Shown here piece by piece: positions 17,451 through 26,013 of a stretch of 64,000 nt of DNA. Numbering within the stretch: position 1 is the stretch's first letter; each line of letters starts with the position of its first letter. The notes beneath the pieces were generated by a model that was not told the DNA's origin, did no database searches, and saw only the letters and a list, made by a program, of their open reading frames with translations. This DNA comes from an uncultured Sulfitobacter sp. (GTDB lineage Bacteria > Pseudomonadota > Alphaproteobacteria > Rhodobacterales > Rhodobacteraceae). Where the stretch lies: the NCBI GenBank assembly GCA_947501805.1, contig CANMXJ010000006.1:124001-188000 (forward strand), in the 5' to 3' direction. Position numbers and translations under genes: made by a program.

Positions 17451-18761
17451 ATGACCGAGATTTATGCCATCATTCTGTTCCTGTTTGTCCTGTTTCTGCT
17501 GTTGGGTACTGGTGTCTGGGTTGGCCTTGCCTTGATGGGTGTCGCCTGGGTCGGGATGGAGTTGTTTACCACCCGCCCTGTCGGTGACGTGATGATCACC
17601 ACGATCTGGGCCTCGTCGTCTTCTTGGACACTGACCGCCCTGCCGCTCTTTATCTGGATGGGTGAAATCCTGTATCGAACGCGATTATCGGAAGATATGT
17701 TTAAAGGTCTGTCACCGTGGCTGGCACGCCTTCCCGGCGGCTTGGTACATACCAACATCGTATCCTGCACGGTGTTCGCAGCGGTTTCGGGGTCTTCCGC
17801 CGCGACGCTGACAACTGTTGGTAAAATGGCGATCCCCGAGCTGCGGGCGCGTAACTATCCCGAGAAGATGGTGATCGGTACGCTGGCAGGTGCGGCGACG
17901 CTTGGCCTGATGATCCCGCCCTCGCTGGCGCTGATTGTGTATGGCGTCACCGTCAACGAAAGCATCACAAAGCTGTTCTTTGCAGGGGTCTTTCCCGGCC
18001 TCGTCCTTGCGGGCATGTTCATGGCCTACGTCGCCATCACCAGTTTCACTTCCAAGGACTGGAATCCCACTGTTGAACGCGGGATGAGCTTTTCTGAAAA
18101 GGTCGCCAACTCGCGTTTCCTGCTGCCTGTGTTTGGCCTGATTACTGTGGTCATCGGGTCCATGTATGCCGGTCTGGCAACAGCCACCGAAGCCGCCGCG
18201 ATTGGCGTGATTGGTGCGCTGGTGCTTGCGTTGTTTCAAGGGTCGCTGAATTGGAACAGTTTTCGCGAAAGCCTGATGGGGGCCACGCGCACGTCTGCGA
18301 TGATTGCCCTGATCCTTGCGGGAGCGGCATTTCTAAAACTGTCGATGGGTTTCACTGGATTGCCGCGCTCCTTGGCGGACGGTATCGCAGCGATGGAACT
18401 GACGCGCTTTCAACTGCTTATGGCGCTTTTGGTGTTCTATATTGTGCTTGGCATGTTCCTTGATGGGATTTCCGCCATTGTGCTGACCATGGCCGTAGTC
18501 GAACCGATGGTGCGCGGTGCGGGCATTGATCTAATCTGGTTTGGTATCTTCGTGGTTGTGGTCATCGAGATGGCCCAGATTACCCCGCCTATCGGATTCA
18601 ACCTCTTTGTCCTGCAAGGCATGACCAACCATGAAATGGGCTACATAACCCGTGCTGCCCTGCCGATGTTCGGCATTATGGTGTTGATGGTCTTTGTGTT
18701 GATCTGGTTCCCCGAGCTTGCGACATGGTTGCCCGAAAACATGCGCAACGGACCAAGTTAG
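17451..18761 (+). CDS. dctM: TRAP transporter large permease DctM
   Basis: 436-residue multi-helix permease. Family segments are visible: AAVSGSSAATLTTVGKMA, LMIPPSLALIVYGVTVNESI and ITPPIGFNLFVLQG. ATG 17451 is preferred over an extension to 17385 because that would run back through dctQ and family members begin with this hydrophobic helix. It completes the second TRAP transporter. Confidence 0.93.
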   Translation: MTEIYAIILFLFVLFLLLGTGVWVGLALMGVAWVGMELFTTRPVGDVMITTIWASSSSWTLTALPLFIWMGEILYRTRLSEDMFKGLSPWLARLPGGLVHTNIVSCTVFAAVSGSSAATLTTVGKMAIPELRARNYPEKMVIGTLAGAATLGLMIPPSLALIVYGVTVNESITKLFFAGVFPGLVLAGMFMAYVAITSFTSKDWNPTVERGMSFSEKVANSRFLLPVFGLITVVIGSMYAGLATATEAAAIGVIGALVLALFQGSLNWNSFRESLMGATRTSAMIALILAGAAFLKLSMGFTGLPRSLADGIAAMELTRFQLLMALLVFYIVLGMFLDGISAIVLTMAVVEPMVRGAGIDLIWFGIFVVVVIEMAQITPPIGFNLFVLQGMTNHEMGYITRAALPMFGIMVLMVFVLIWFPELATWLPENMRNGPS

Positions 18762-18773
18762 AGGCAATGAGCA

Positions 18774-19709
18774 ATGCATCACATACTCTGGCTCGCCTCT
18801 ACCCACGCGCGGGTCTGTCTGATCATCGGTTTGGTCGCCGGTCTGTTGCTGCCGTCATTTGCCGCAACGCTGGTGCCGTGGCTGCCGCATATGGTGGCGA
18901 TCCTGCTCACCGTCACGGCCCTGCGTATCGGGCACCGCGCCGCGATGGGGGCGATTGGCGATCTACGTTGGGGTCTTGGCGCCGTTGCTACCTTACAAAT
19001 GGTGGTACCGCTGATCCTGTTTGGGTTGTTGGCGCTGGCGGGCTTGCATCAGACGCCCGCCGCGCTTGCCATCGTGTTGACCTGCGCCGCGCCCGCGATC
19101 ACGGGCAGTGTCAATCTGGCGCTACTGATGCGTCTGGACGCCGGACGGATGATGCAAATTCTGGTGCTGGGCACGGCGGCCTTTCCGCTGACGGTTTTGC
19201 CTGTGCTGGTGTTTCTGCCGCAACTGGGTGCGCCATCTCAGATCATCCTTGCCGCGCTCAAGTTGCTATTGGTTATCGTGCTTGCAACAGGCTTGGGGTT
19301 CGCCTTGCGTCAAAGGTTTTTCCCGCGCCCCAGCGAAGGCCAGATCAAGGCGCTCGACGGGCTGTCGGTGCTGGCGTTTTCCTTTATCGTTGTCGCTCTT
19401 ATGGCAGCTCTGACACCCGCGTTGCTGCGCGATCCGTGGTTGGTGGTAAAATGGGCTTTGTTGGCCTTCGCAATCAGTTATCTTCTGCAACTTGTCACGC
19501 TATTGGCCCTGCGCCGCAGCCTTTTGCGCGATGTCGCAGGACCGTTGGCAATCGGCGCGGGCAATCGCAACATTGCAATCTTTCTGGTCGCTTTGCCTCC
19601 CGAACTGCTGGCCCCGCTGATGGTTTTTATCGGGTGCTGGCAATTGCCGATGTATCTCACGCCAATGCTGCTGCCGCGTCTTTACGACTGGGCGTTGCGC
19701 CATGACTGA
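18774..19709 (+). CDS. BASS-type (bile acid:sodium symporter-like) membrane transporter
   Basis: 311-residue protein with nine or ten hydrophobic segments. The segment AGNRNIAIFLVALP matches the conserved G-x-R-N core of the BASS family. It probably moves an organic anion with sodium. A second, unrelated transporter in an operon that already has a TRAP system is notable; it might be an exporter or take a related substrate. GAGG lies upstream of ATG 18774, and its end overlaps pxpB by 8 bp. Confidence 0.72.
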   Translation: MHHILWLASTHARVCLIIGLVAGLLLPSFAATLVPWLPHMVAILLTVTALRIGHRAAMGAIGDLRWGLGAVATLQMVVPLILFGLLALAGLHQTPAALAIVLTCAAPAITGSVNLALLMRLDAGRMMQILVLGTAAFPLTVLPVLVFLPQLGAPSQIILAALKLLLVIVLATGLGFALRQRFFPRPSEGQIKALDGLSVLAFSFIVVALMAALTPALLRDPWLVVKWALLAFAISYLLQLVTLLALRRSLLRDVAGPLAIGAGNRNIAIFLVALPPELLAPLMVFIGCWQLPMYLTPMLLPRLYDWALRHD

Positions 19710-20439
19710 CTGGCCCAAAATACGAACAGTTGGCGTGTCTGGCTTGTTGATCACTTTTGCACCGGCGATGTCGGAACCTGCCAACCGCGCAGCCCTAGCA
19801 TTTCGCGCCGAGGTCGAAGCGCAAGAGTGGGAGGAGGTGACAGAAACGAGCACATCGCTTGTTTCCACCTTTCTTGAGATCGACCTTGCCAGCACCCCGC
19901 AAGAGGCTATGACCGAACGCCTGACTGATCTGCTGAACAGTCGTGACTGGTTTTCTGCCGACCTGCCGACGGGGCGCACGCTTTGGCATGTGCCAACCGT
20001 CTACGGCACCGATCTGGCCCCGCAGCTTGAGGAAGCGGCAGAGGTCGCCGGTGTCGATCCTGATGCTGCGGTCAAGGAAATATCCAACAGTCGTGTGCGC
20101 GTGTTGACCATCGGCTTTGCGCCTGGCCAGCCTTACATGGGTGAACTGTCAGAAACTTGGAACATCCCGCGTCAGCAGGGTTTGACAAAATCAGTTCCGC
20201 CCGGTGCGCTGGTGATCGCAATCCGGCAGTTGATCGTATTTACCAACGCTGCCCCGACAGGTTGGCGACATATCGGGCAGACTGCATTTGGAACATTCCT
20301 TCCACAAAGCACCCATCCCTTCACGCTGTCGCCGGGGGATGAGTTGACGTTTCCAGCCATTTCAACGGACGAATTTGAGCGCATCAAGACCAAGGATACC
20401 TCCGGTCTGGGTGGTGCGACACGCGAGGCGCTGACATGA
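19702..20439 (+). CDS. pxpB: 5-oxoprolinase subunit B (allophanate hydrolase subunit 1 family)
   Basis: 245-residue PxpB/KipI-like subunit. The family motif VRVLTIGFAPGQPYMGEL and the later PTGWRHIGQT are clear. With PxpA and PxpC it forms the bacterial ATP-dependent 5-oxoprolinase that opens pyroglutamate to glutamate. It overlaps the BASS gene by 8 bp and pxpC by 4 bp. Confidence 0.9.
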   Translation: MTDWPKIRTVGVSGLLITFAPAMSEPANRAALAFRAEVEAQEWEEVTETSTSLVSTFLEIDLASTPQEAMTERLTDLLNSRDWFSADLPTGRTLWHVPTVYGTDLAPQLEEAAEVAGVDPDAAVKEISNSRVRVLTIGFAPGQPYMGELSETWNIPRQQGLTKSVPPGALVIAIRQLIVFTNAAPTGWRHIGQTAFGTFLPQSTHPFTLSPGDELTFPAISTDEFERIKTKDTSGLGGATREALT

Positions 20440-21464
20440 GCGTTCACCTCACAGTTCAGCAGGCAGGTCCGGCAATGAGCCTGCAGGATCAGGGGCGTGC
20501 AGGGTATCGCGCACAGGGGCTGACCATTGGTGGTGCGGCGGACCGGATGGCCTTGTTTGAAGGGGCTGCCTTGCTGGGGCAAAGCCCTGAAATGGCGGCG
20601 ATTGAAATGGCGGGCAGTGGCGGCAGTTTTGTGTCGAACCACGATATTCGTATTGCCCTGACCGGTGCGCAGATGGCGGCGAACATTGACGGCGAGGCGC
20701 TTTCGTGGGGGGCCAGCCACAGGTTGCCAGCGGGTGCAAAACTGACCATTGGCGGGGCGCGTAACGGCAGTTACGGGTATCTGCATGTGGGCGGCGGGTT
20801 TGACACGCCGGTTATGATGGGATCGCGCAGTAGTCATTTGGCCTGTGGTATTGGCGGACTTTTGCAGACGGGTGATGCCCTGCCGGTTGGGGCTGACAAA
20901 GGCAGGACGGTTGATATGACCCTGCCAATGACTGATCGCTTTGGCGGTGGGAAAATACGGGTCGTGGCATCAATGCAGACCGCGAATTTCGCGCGCGAAA
21001 CGATTGAGCGGTTCACCTCGACAACTTTTCGCCGTGATGCGCGTGCCAACCGTATGGGGGTGCGTGTGGATTTTGATGGAACCGGATTTGCGACATCGGA
21101 ACAACTGAGTATTGTGTCCGAAGTCGTTGTGCCGGGGGACATCCAGATTGCGGGCGATGGTGCGCCTTATGTCTTGATGTACGAATGCCAAACCACGGGT
21201 GGCTATCCCCGCATTGCCTGTGTCCTGCCCTGTGATTTGCCGCGCATTGCGCAGGCTCAGACTGGTGCGCCGCTTGCGTTCGAATTTATTGACATGGCTG
21301 AGGCGACAGCCTTGCAACACCGCTATCTGGCTGAACTGAAATCGCTGCCAGCCAAGGTGATACCGCTTGTCCGTGATCCGGCGTTGATCCGCGATTTGCT
21401 GGCATACCAACTGATCAGCGGTGCTGTATCGGCTTGTGCAAACCCCTTTGAAAAGGAGAGCTGA
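20436..21464 (+). CDS. pxpC: 5-oxoprolinase subunit C (allophanate hydrolase subunit 2 family)
   Basis: 342-residue PxpC/KipA-like biotin-carboxylase-related domain protein. It begins with the family pattern GPAMSLQDQGRAGYRAQGL and contains YGYLHVGGGFDTPVMMGSRS. It partners PxpB in the 5-oxoprolinase complex. It starts within the end of pxpB (ATGA) and is followed 2 bp later by pxpA. Confidence 0.9.
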   Translation: MSVHLTVQQAGPAMSLQDQGRAGYRAQGLTIGGAADRMALFEGAALLGQSPEMAAIEMAGSGGSFVSNHDIRIALTGAQMAANIDGEALSWGASHRLPAGAKLTIGGARNGSYGYLHVGGGFDTPVMMGSRSSHLACGIGGLLQTGDALPVGADKGRTVDMTLPMTDRFGGGKIRVVASMQTANFARETIERFTSTTFRRDARANRMGVRVDFDGTGFATSEQLSIVSEVVVPGDIQIAGDGAPYVLMYECQTTGGYPRIACVLPCDLPRIAQAQTGAPLAFEFIDMAEATALQHRYLAELKSLPAKVIPLVRDPALIRDLLAYQLISGAVSACANPFEKES

Positions 21465-21466
21465 CA

Positions 21467-22243
21467 ATGCCTACTGTAGATTTGAACGCAGACATGGGTG
21501 AAAGTTTTGGCGCATGGAAGATGGGCGATGATGCGGCACTGCTGAACATTGTAACGTCGGCCAACATTGCATGTGGTGGCCATGCTGGGGATGCGGATGT
21601 GATGGCCGCGACAATGACGCTGGCACATAAGAACAGCGTCGGCATCGGCGCACATCCGGGTTTTATGGATATTGCGGGGTTCGGTCGCAACCGCATGTCC
21701 GTTCCACGTGCCACATTGCAAAATCAAGTGCGCTATCAGGTGGCCGCGTCCGTTGGCATGGCGCGATCTGTCGGGGCAAAGGTGCGCCACCTCAAGCTGC
21801 ATGGCGCGATGGCGAACATGGCGTCCGAGGATGAGGGTATGGCGCGTGATCTTTATGAAGCGGCGCTCAGTGTTGCGCCGGATCTGATTATCATGGTGCT
21901 GGCCGCCACCGCGCAGCAAAAGGCGGTTGAGCAATTGGGTTGTGCATGGGCCGGAGAGATATTTGCCGATCGGGCGTACAATGACGATGCAACGCTTGTG
22001 GACCGGTCTCTGGAGGGTGCCGTGATCCATGACGCGGAATTGGCAGGCAAGCGGATGGTCGAGATGGTGACTGCGGGCGCGATCATTACACAAAGCGGTA
22101 AACATATCCCGACGCGGATCGACACAATCTGTTTGCATGGTGACACAGCCGAGGCGGTGCAAATCGCAGCATCGGTGGGACAACAGTTAGAAGCGGCCGG
22201 GATCAGCCTGAGCCAGTTTCAGGGCCATCGTCAGGAGACATAG
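21467..22243 (+). CDS. pxpA: 5-oxoprolinase subunit A (LamB/YcsF family)
   Basis: 258-residue LamB/YcsF protein. The N-terminal signature DLNADMGESFGAWKMGDD, ANIACGGHAGD and LKLHGAMANMA are diagnostic. It completes pxpBCA, converting 5-oxoproline to glutamate with ATP. Its position in a TRAP/DadA operon implies that the imported compound passes through 5-oxoproline or a similar lactam. It overlaps the convergent ABC gene by 13 bp. Confidence 0.93.
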   Translation: MPTVDLNADMGESFGAWKMGDDAALLNIVTSANIACGGHAGDADVMAATMTLAHKNSVGIGAHPGFMDIAGFGRNRMSVPRATLQNQVRYQVAASVGMARSVGAKVRHLKLHGAMANMASEDEGMARDLYEAALSVAPDLIIMVLAATAQQKAVEQLGCAWAGEIFADRAYNDDATLVDRSLEGAVIHDAELAGKRMVEMVTAGAIITQSGKHIPTRIDTICLHGDTAEAVQIAASVGQQLEAAGISLSQFQGHRQET

Positions 22244-25173
22244 CCCGCGACCACCTGCAACAGTTTGTAGGCAGTTCGCGCATCATTGCCGACAACATCC
22301 AGAAACGCCTGTTCTCCGATACGCAAGCAGGTCAGGTCGGTTTTGGCCCGCATGTCCAGAGCACGCGGTTCATTGCGGATCAATCCGAGTTCACCGACCA
22401 GTTTGCCGGGGCCGGAGGTTGCGATCAGCACATCGTCTTTGCCTTCTACGGGCAACAGTAAGTCGGCTTCACCTTCAAGCACCAGATAGGCGCCGCTGGT
22501 CGGATCATCATCTTTGTGAAACACGTACTCGCCCGCTTCAGCCGTGTACCAACGTGCACCAAACGCCAGCAAACGCAGCTGTTTACGCGCAAGGCCGGCG
22601 AAGAGATCGGTCTGTTCAAGCGCGCGTAGTTTTCGGGCAAGATCGGTACTGATTTTGTCATCCTCATCTATCGGAATCTCGGTCGCAAGAGTCGACAACC
22701 GCCCACCTTGCAAAACAAATTTGGCGTCAAATTTGCTGGTCGTGGCAAAGTCGGGCTCAAGGCAAATAATAATTGTGTCGGGCAGCAGGCCACGTAACCT
22801 TTCGTGCAGACCTTCGCGTGTCTCGGTATTAAAGCTGGAAAGCACTGTATCAAGGATGAGCACTTTCGGGCGTTTGATTGCAGCGCGGCTGATCGCAAGG
22901 GTTTCCGTCAGCAAGGCAGGCAGGTTCGTGCCACCCAAGGTCAGGGGCAAGTCAAAGATCAGGCCAAGGACCAATCCTTCAAGTTCAGCCTCATAAAGCG
23001 CATCAATCGCGATTTTGCGCAGTGCATCTGTATGAGAACCCGCAGTTTCGGCAATTTTGCCAAAGAAGGCGTTCTCAAGAACAGTTGCGCCCGCAAGGGA
23101 GGCATCCAGAGATATCGGAACGACGATATCTGACAGACTTTGCTGCAAGGCCGGACTGTGGTTCTGGCGTATTTCCAGCACCTTTTCAATGAATTGGTCG
23201 GGGAATGTTGTTCCTAGTTTTTCAACCGAGATGGCAAAGGTGACGGCGAGCAAGGATGCTTTGTCCGATGTGGTGAGTGCGCCACCGTCGTTCTGTTTCT
23301 GGCGCAGACCAACGGCTGATTCAAAGGTGGTTGCATCAAGACCCAGTTTGCGAAACAGCGGGTGATCTGTGCCGTCTACGCCGAAAATCTGGCGCAACTG
23401 GTTCACGGTATCCACCGCCAGCTCCAAGAGATCGTGTTCAAGATCAAGTTGGACAAGCAGGTCCATGAATTCCGTCTGTTCCTGCAAAACTTCTGGCGTG
23501 ACCTTGGCGCTTGGGGTTGCAAAGATCAGGTTCTCTGCAACGGACAGCGCAGGATTGAACTGTTTTGCTTCAAAGAGGTGAACATGTTTGTCCAAACCGG
23601 CTTCTTTGAGTTTCGTCAATACTTTGGGACGTAAATCAACTAGCGCCTGTGCCAATGTAGCGTGCGTTTCGGTACTTAATCGTTGATCAATGCCGCGTGA
23701 AAACAACGCGTGATCGGTCTTCATGCCTTTGATCAGTTGTAACCACCATGCCCGCAAGTCCGACTGATCGCTCAGGTGCAATTCGGCAAGGTCAAACCAA
23801 TCAGCGTCGGACATATCTGTGCTGTTGCCCGCACGTTCGCTCTCTTGGACGAGATCGGACAGGGGGGCATCGTTTTTCGGGGTCATCCTGAGTGGCAGCA
23901 TGATATTGTCGCCAAAGCTGCCGAGGAACAGGACGGGCCGCGAGGTCGCATAGCCCATTCGTTTCGCAATTGTCGTTTGGTGCAACGTCGAGAGGTCTTT
24001 TCCGGCGACACTGACAGTGCCGGACGCGGGTGTCACTTCACGCAGCAGGACTTCTGCCAACGCGCGGCGATCTTCGTCGCTGGGCGCTGTGATCGCGATT
24101 GTGCTGGCATTGGTAAAGGTCACGTTTATCTCTTCCAGCACGGGATTGCCGTCGCCGTCCTGCACGCTGACGTTGGTCAGAACGATGTCCCCGTCAAGCG
24201 ATGGCGTTTCAGCTGGGGCCGCGCCAAACAGGTTTTCATCGACCATGCCCAGTGGGGCAAACCGCTCTGTGATAACTTCCCAGCGCAGGGCCATGTCTTG
24301 CGACTGGTTGTAATAAGCCAGCAGTTCCTTCCACGGGCTGCTCAGGTCTTTGTATGCTGCCAGAGCTGCGACCAGCGCACCAACTGTGACCTCGCCGGTA
24401 ATGGTGAGGTACCCGCCGATGGAATAAAAGAAAAACGGTGTCAGTTGACCAATGAAATTGTTGAGAAACTTCATAAAGAATTTCTTTTGGAAGATTTCAA
24501 AACGGATGGCATAAAGCTTGCCCAACCGTTCCGAGATCAGGGCAAGGCGATACCGCCATCCCCCATTGGTGCGCAACGTGCTGGCACCTGCGGCTCCTTC
24601 GCCGATTTCGGCTGCTAAAGCACGAATCTGGATCACGCGCTTTTTGTTGAGTAGATTGATCTGCCTTTGTAATTTGGGGATCAGCCATGCCTGCAAGGGG
24701 ATCAACGCACAGGCGGCGATGCCAAAGGCGAAGCTTTGCATGAACAGGAACACAAGGATCGTCAACATTTGCCCTGCTTGCAACACAGGTTGCGCCACCG
24801 CGTCCCCCATCAGCCCGCCCATGGGTTCGGATTCAGACGTAACCATCGAGACCAGTTCGCCTTGGCTGGTGCGCTCGAAATAGGGGGCGGGAAAGCGCAG
24901 GATGCGGGCAATCAATGTGTATCGCAATCGGCGCAGCAGACGTTCGGCCAGCACGCCCTTCATGGTGTTGATGCGCATCTTCATGATGCCATGCGCAAAG
25001 ACGGAGAGCAGGAAAGCACCACAAAGGATCATCAGGAAGGTGATCTGATCCACTTCCAACCCGAAAAACGCAATTGAATCCGAGGATGCGCCAATGGCGT
25101 CGTTGATGATGCGTTTGGGCAGTTCAAGCGTCAGGAACAGCAGTGGAAACAGGGTGAGTGTGACCAACAGCAA
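22231..25173 (-). CDS. Large ABC transporter-like protein with C-terminal cyclic-nucleotide-binding domain
   Basis: 980 residues from a TTG start. Residues 1-305 form an ABC exporter-type membrane domain, about 330-830 an enlarged ATPase-like region, and about 855-980 a CNB/CAP_ED domain (AYLVLEGEADLLLP, GKLVGELGLI). The Walker A position reads TAPSDEDRRAL (362-372) and lacks GxGK[ST]. A Walker B-like VLILD and a weak signature LGGTN lie near the C-terminal end of the region. Family-like sequence continues upstream of the TTG (SLFSFIWKYSKRDQLI) but has no standard start codon before a stop. It may be catalytically reduced. Confidence 0.75.
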   Translation of the reverse strand: MLLVTLTLFPLLFLTLELPKRIINDAIGASSDSIAFFGLEVDQITFLMILCGAFLLSVFAHGIMKMRINTMKGVLAERLLRRLRYTLIARILRFPAPYFERTSQGELVSMVTSESEPMGGLMGDAVAQPVLQAGQMLTILVFLFMQSFAFGIAACALIPLQAWLIPKLQRQINLLNKKRVIQIRALAAEIGEGAAGASTLRTNGGWRYRLALISERLGKLYAIRFEIFQKKFFMKFLNNFIGQLTPFFFYSIGGYLTITGEVTVGALVAALAAYKDLSSPWKELLAYYNQSQDMALRWEVITERFAPLGMVDENLFGAAPAETPSLDGDIVLTNVSVQDGDGNPVLEEINVTFTNASTIAITAPSDEDRRALAEVLLREVTPASGTVSVAGKDLSTLHQTTIAKRMGYATSRPVLFLGSFGDNIMLPLRMTPKNDAPLSDLVQESERAGNSTDMSDADWFDLAELHLSDQSDLRAWWLQLIKGMKTDHALFSRGIDQRLSTETHATLAQALVDLRPKVLTKLKEAGLDKHVHLFEAKQFNPALSVAENLIFATPSAKVTPEVLQEQTEFMDLLVQLDLEHDLLELAVDTVNQLRQIFGVDGTDHPLFRKLGLDATTFESAVGLRQKQNDGGALTTSDKASLLAVTFAISVEKLGTTFPDQFIEKVLEIRQNHSPALQQSLSDIVVPISLDASLAGATVLENAFFGKIAETAGSHTDALRKIAIDALYEAELEGLVLGLIFDLPLTLGGTNLPALLTETLAISRAAIKRPKVLILDTVLSSFNTETREGLHERLRGLLPDTIIICLEPDFATTSKFDAKFVLQGGRLSTLATEIPIDEDDKISTDLARKLRALEQTDLFAGLARKQLRLLAFGARWYTAEAGEYVFHKDDDPTSGAYLVLEGEADLLLPVEGKDDVLIATSGPGKLVGELGLIRNEPRALDMRAKTDLTCLRIGEQAFLDVVGNDARTAYKLLQVVAGYVS

Positions 25174-25356
25174 GATCAGCTGATCGCGCTTGGAGTACTT
25201 CCAGATAAATGAAAACAGTGAGCGTTCTATGAAAATTGTCCAAAATCAGAGCAAATAAATGTCTCCCCCATAGGCTTAGCAACAGCATGCCTGTGAAATC
25301 AATTGATTTGCGACTTGTTCGTAATCCACTAGTGTTGGCTTTGAGGAGACCAGATC

Positions 25357-25746
25357 TTGGATACAGTTTTGCAGACAGCCCTGTTGCTACTGATCTTACT
25401 GCAAGTCAAACACGTGTTTGCCGATTTTTTTCTGCAAACACCACGTATGTTGGTGAACCGTGATGTTTACATCCATTTCGGGCGCGCCGAACATGCGGGA
25501 TTGCATGCGATATTCTCTCTTATTGCCTTGGTCGCAGTTGGTGCGCCTATCTGGTTTTCCGTTATATTATGTGTGCTTGAGTGGACCCTTCACTATCACA
25601 TTGACTGGATTAAGGGGATGTATTCCAACACCAAGCAGCATCTGCCAACGGATGCCGGTTTCTGGCGTGCCTTCGGGCTTGACCAACTGATGCACCAGTT
25701 AACCTATGTGGCGATGATCTGGGCCTGGGCCAGCTTTGCAATCTAA
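25357..25746 (+). CDS. DUF3307 family membrane protein
   Basis: 129-residue protein with about four hydrophobic segments and the DUF3307 pattern KHVFADFFLQTP with a following HAGLHAI and WTLHYHIDWIKG. The function is unknown; family members occur across bacteria. The start is TTG 25357 behind a GAGGAG site (25344-25349). It is divergent from the ABC/CNB gene and stands alone. Confidence 0.8.
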   Translation: MDTVLQTALLLLILLQVKHVFADFFLQTPRMLVNRDVYIHFGRAEHAGLHAIFSLIALVAVGAPIWFSVILCVLEWTLHYHIDWIKGMYSNTKQHLPTDAGFWRAFGLDQLMHQLTYVAMIWAWASFAI

Positions 25747-26013
25747 GGTCTGACAAAGCCCTCGCGAATCCCCGAGACTTAGGCTCTCCCCGACATTGCC
25801 ATATCTTCATTGTTTCCAGATTCAGAACAAACAAAACACGCCTTCAAAATTGTAAGGCAAAAATGTGGCCAATTTTGTTCAAATCGCCATTTTTCACCTG
25901 ATATCAATGAATTTCTTGAAGTCTTAGGCTCAAATCGGGCAATTTGAAGGCAGCGGGCAGCGCATTTGGATTGAGACACGGTTTCACATTTCTTGAGTCG
26001 AGGTAAGCTACCC
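25747..26013. promoter_or_regulatory. A/T-rich intergenic region before the glycoside hydrolase-like gene
   Basis: 267 bp with no convincing gene. It is clearly A/T-richer than its surroundings around 25800-25930 and presumably contains the promoter for the gene at 26014, whose ribosome site GAGGT lies at 26000-26004. No repeat or hairpin stands out. Confidence 0.4.
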
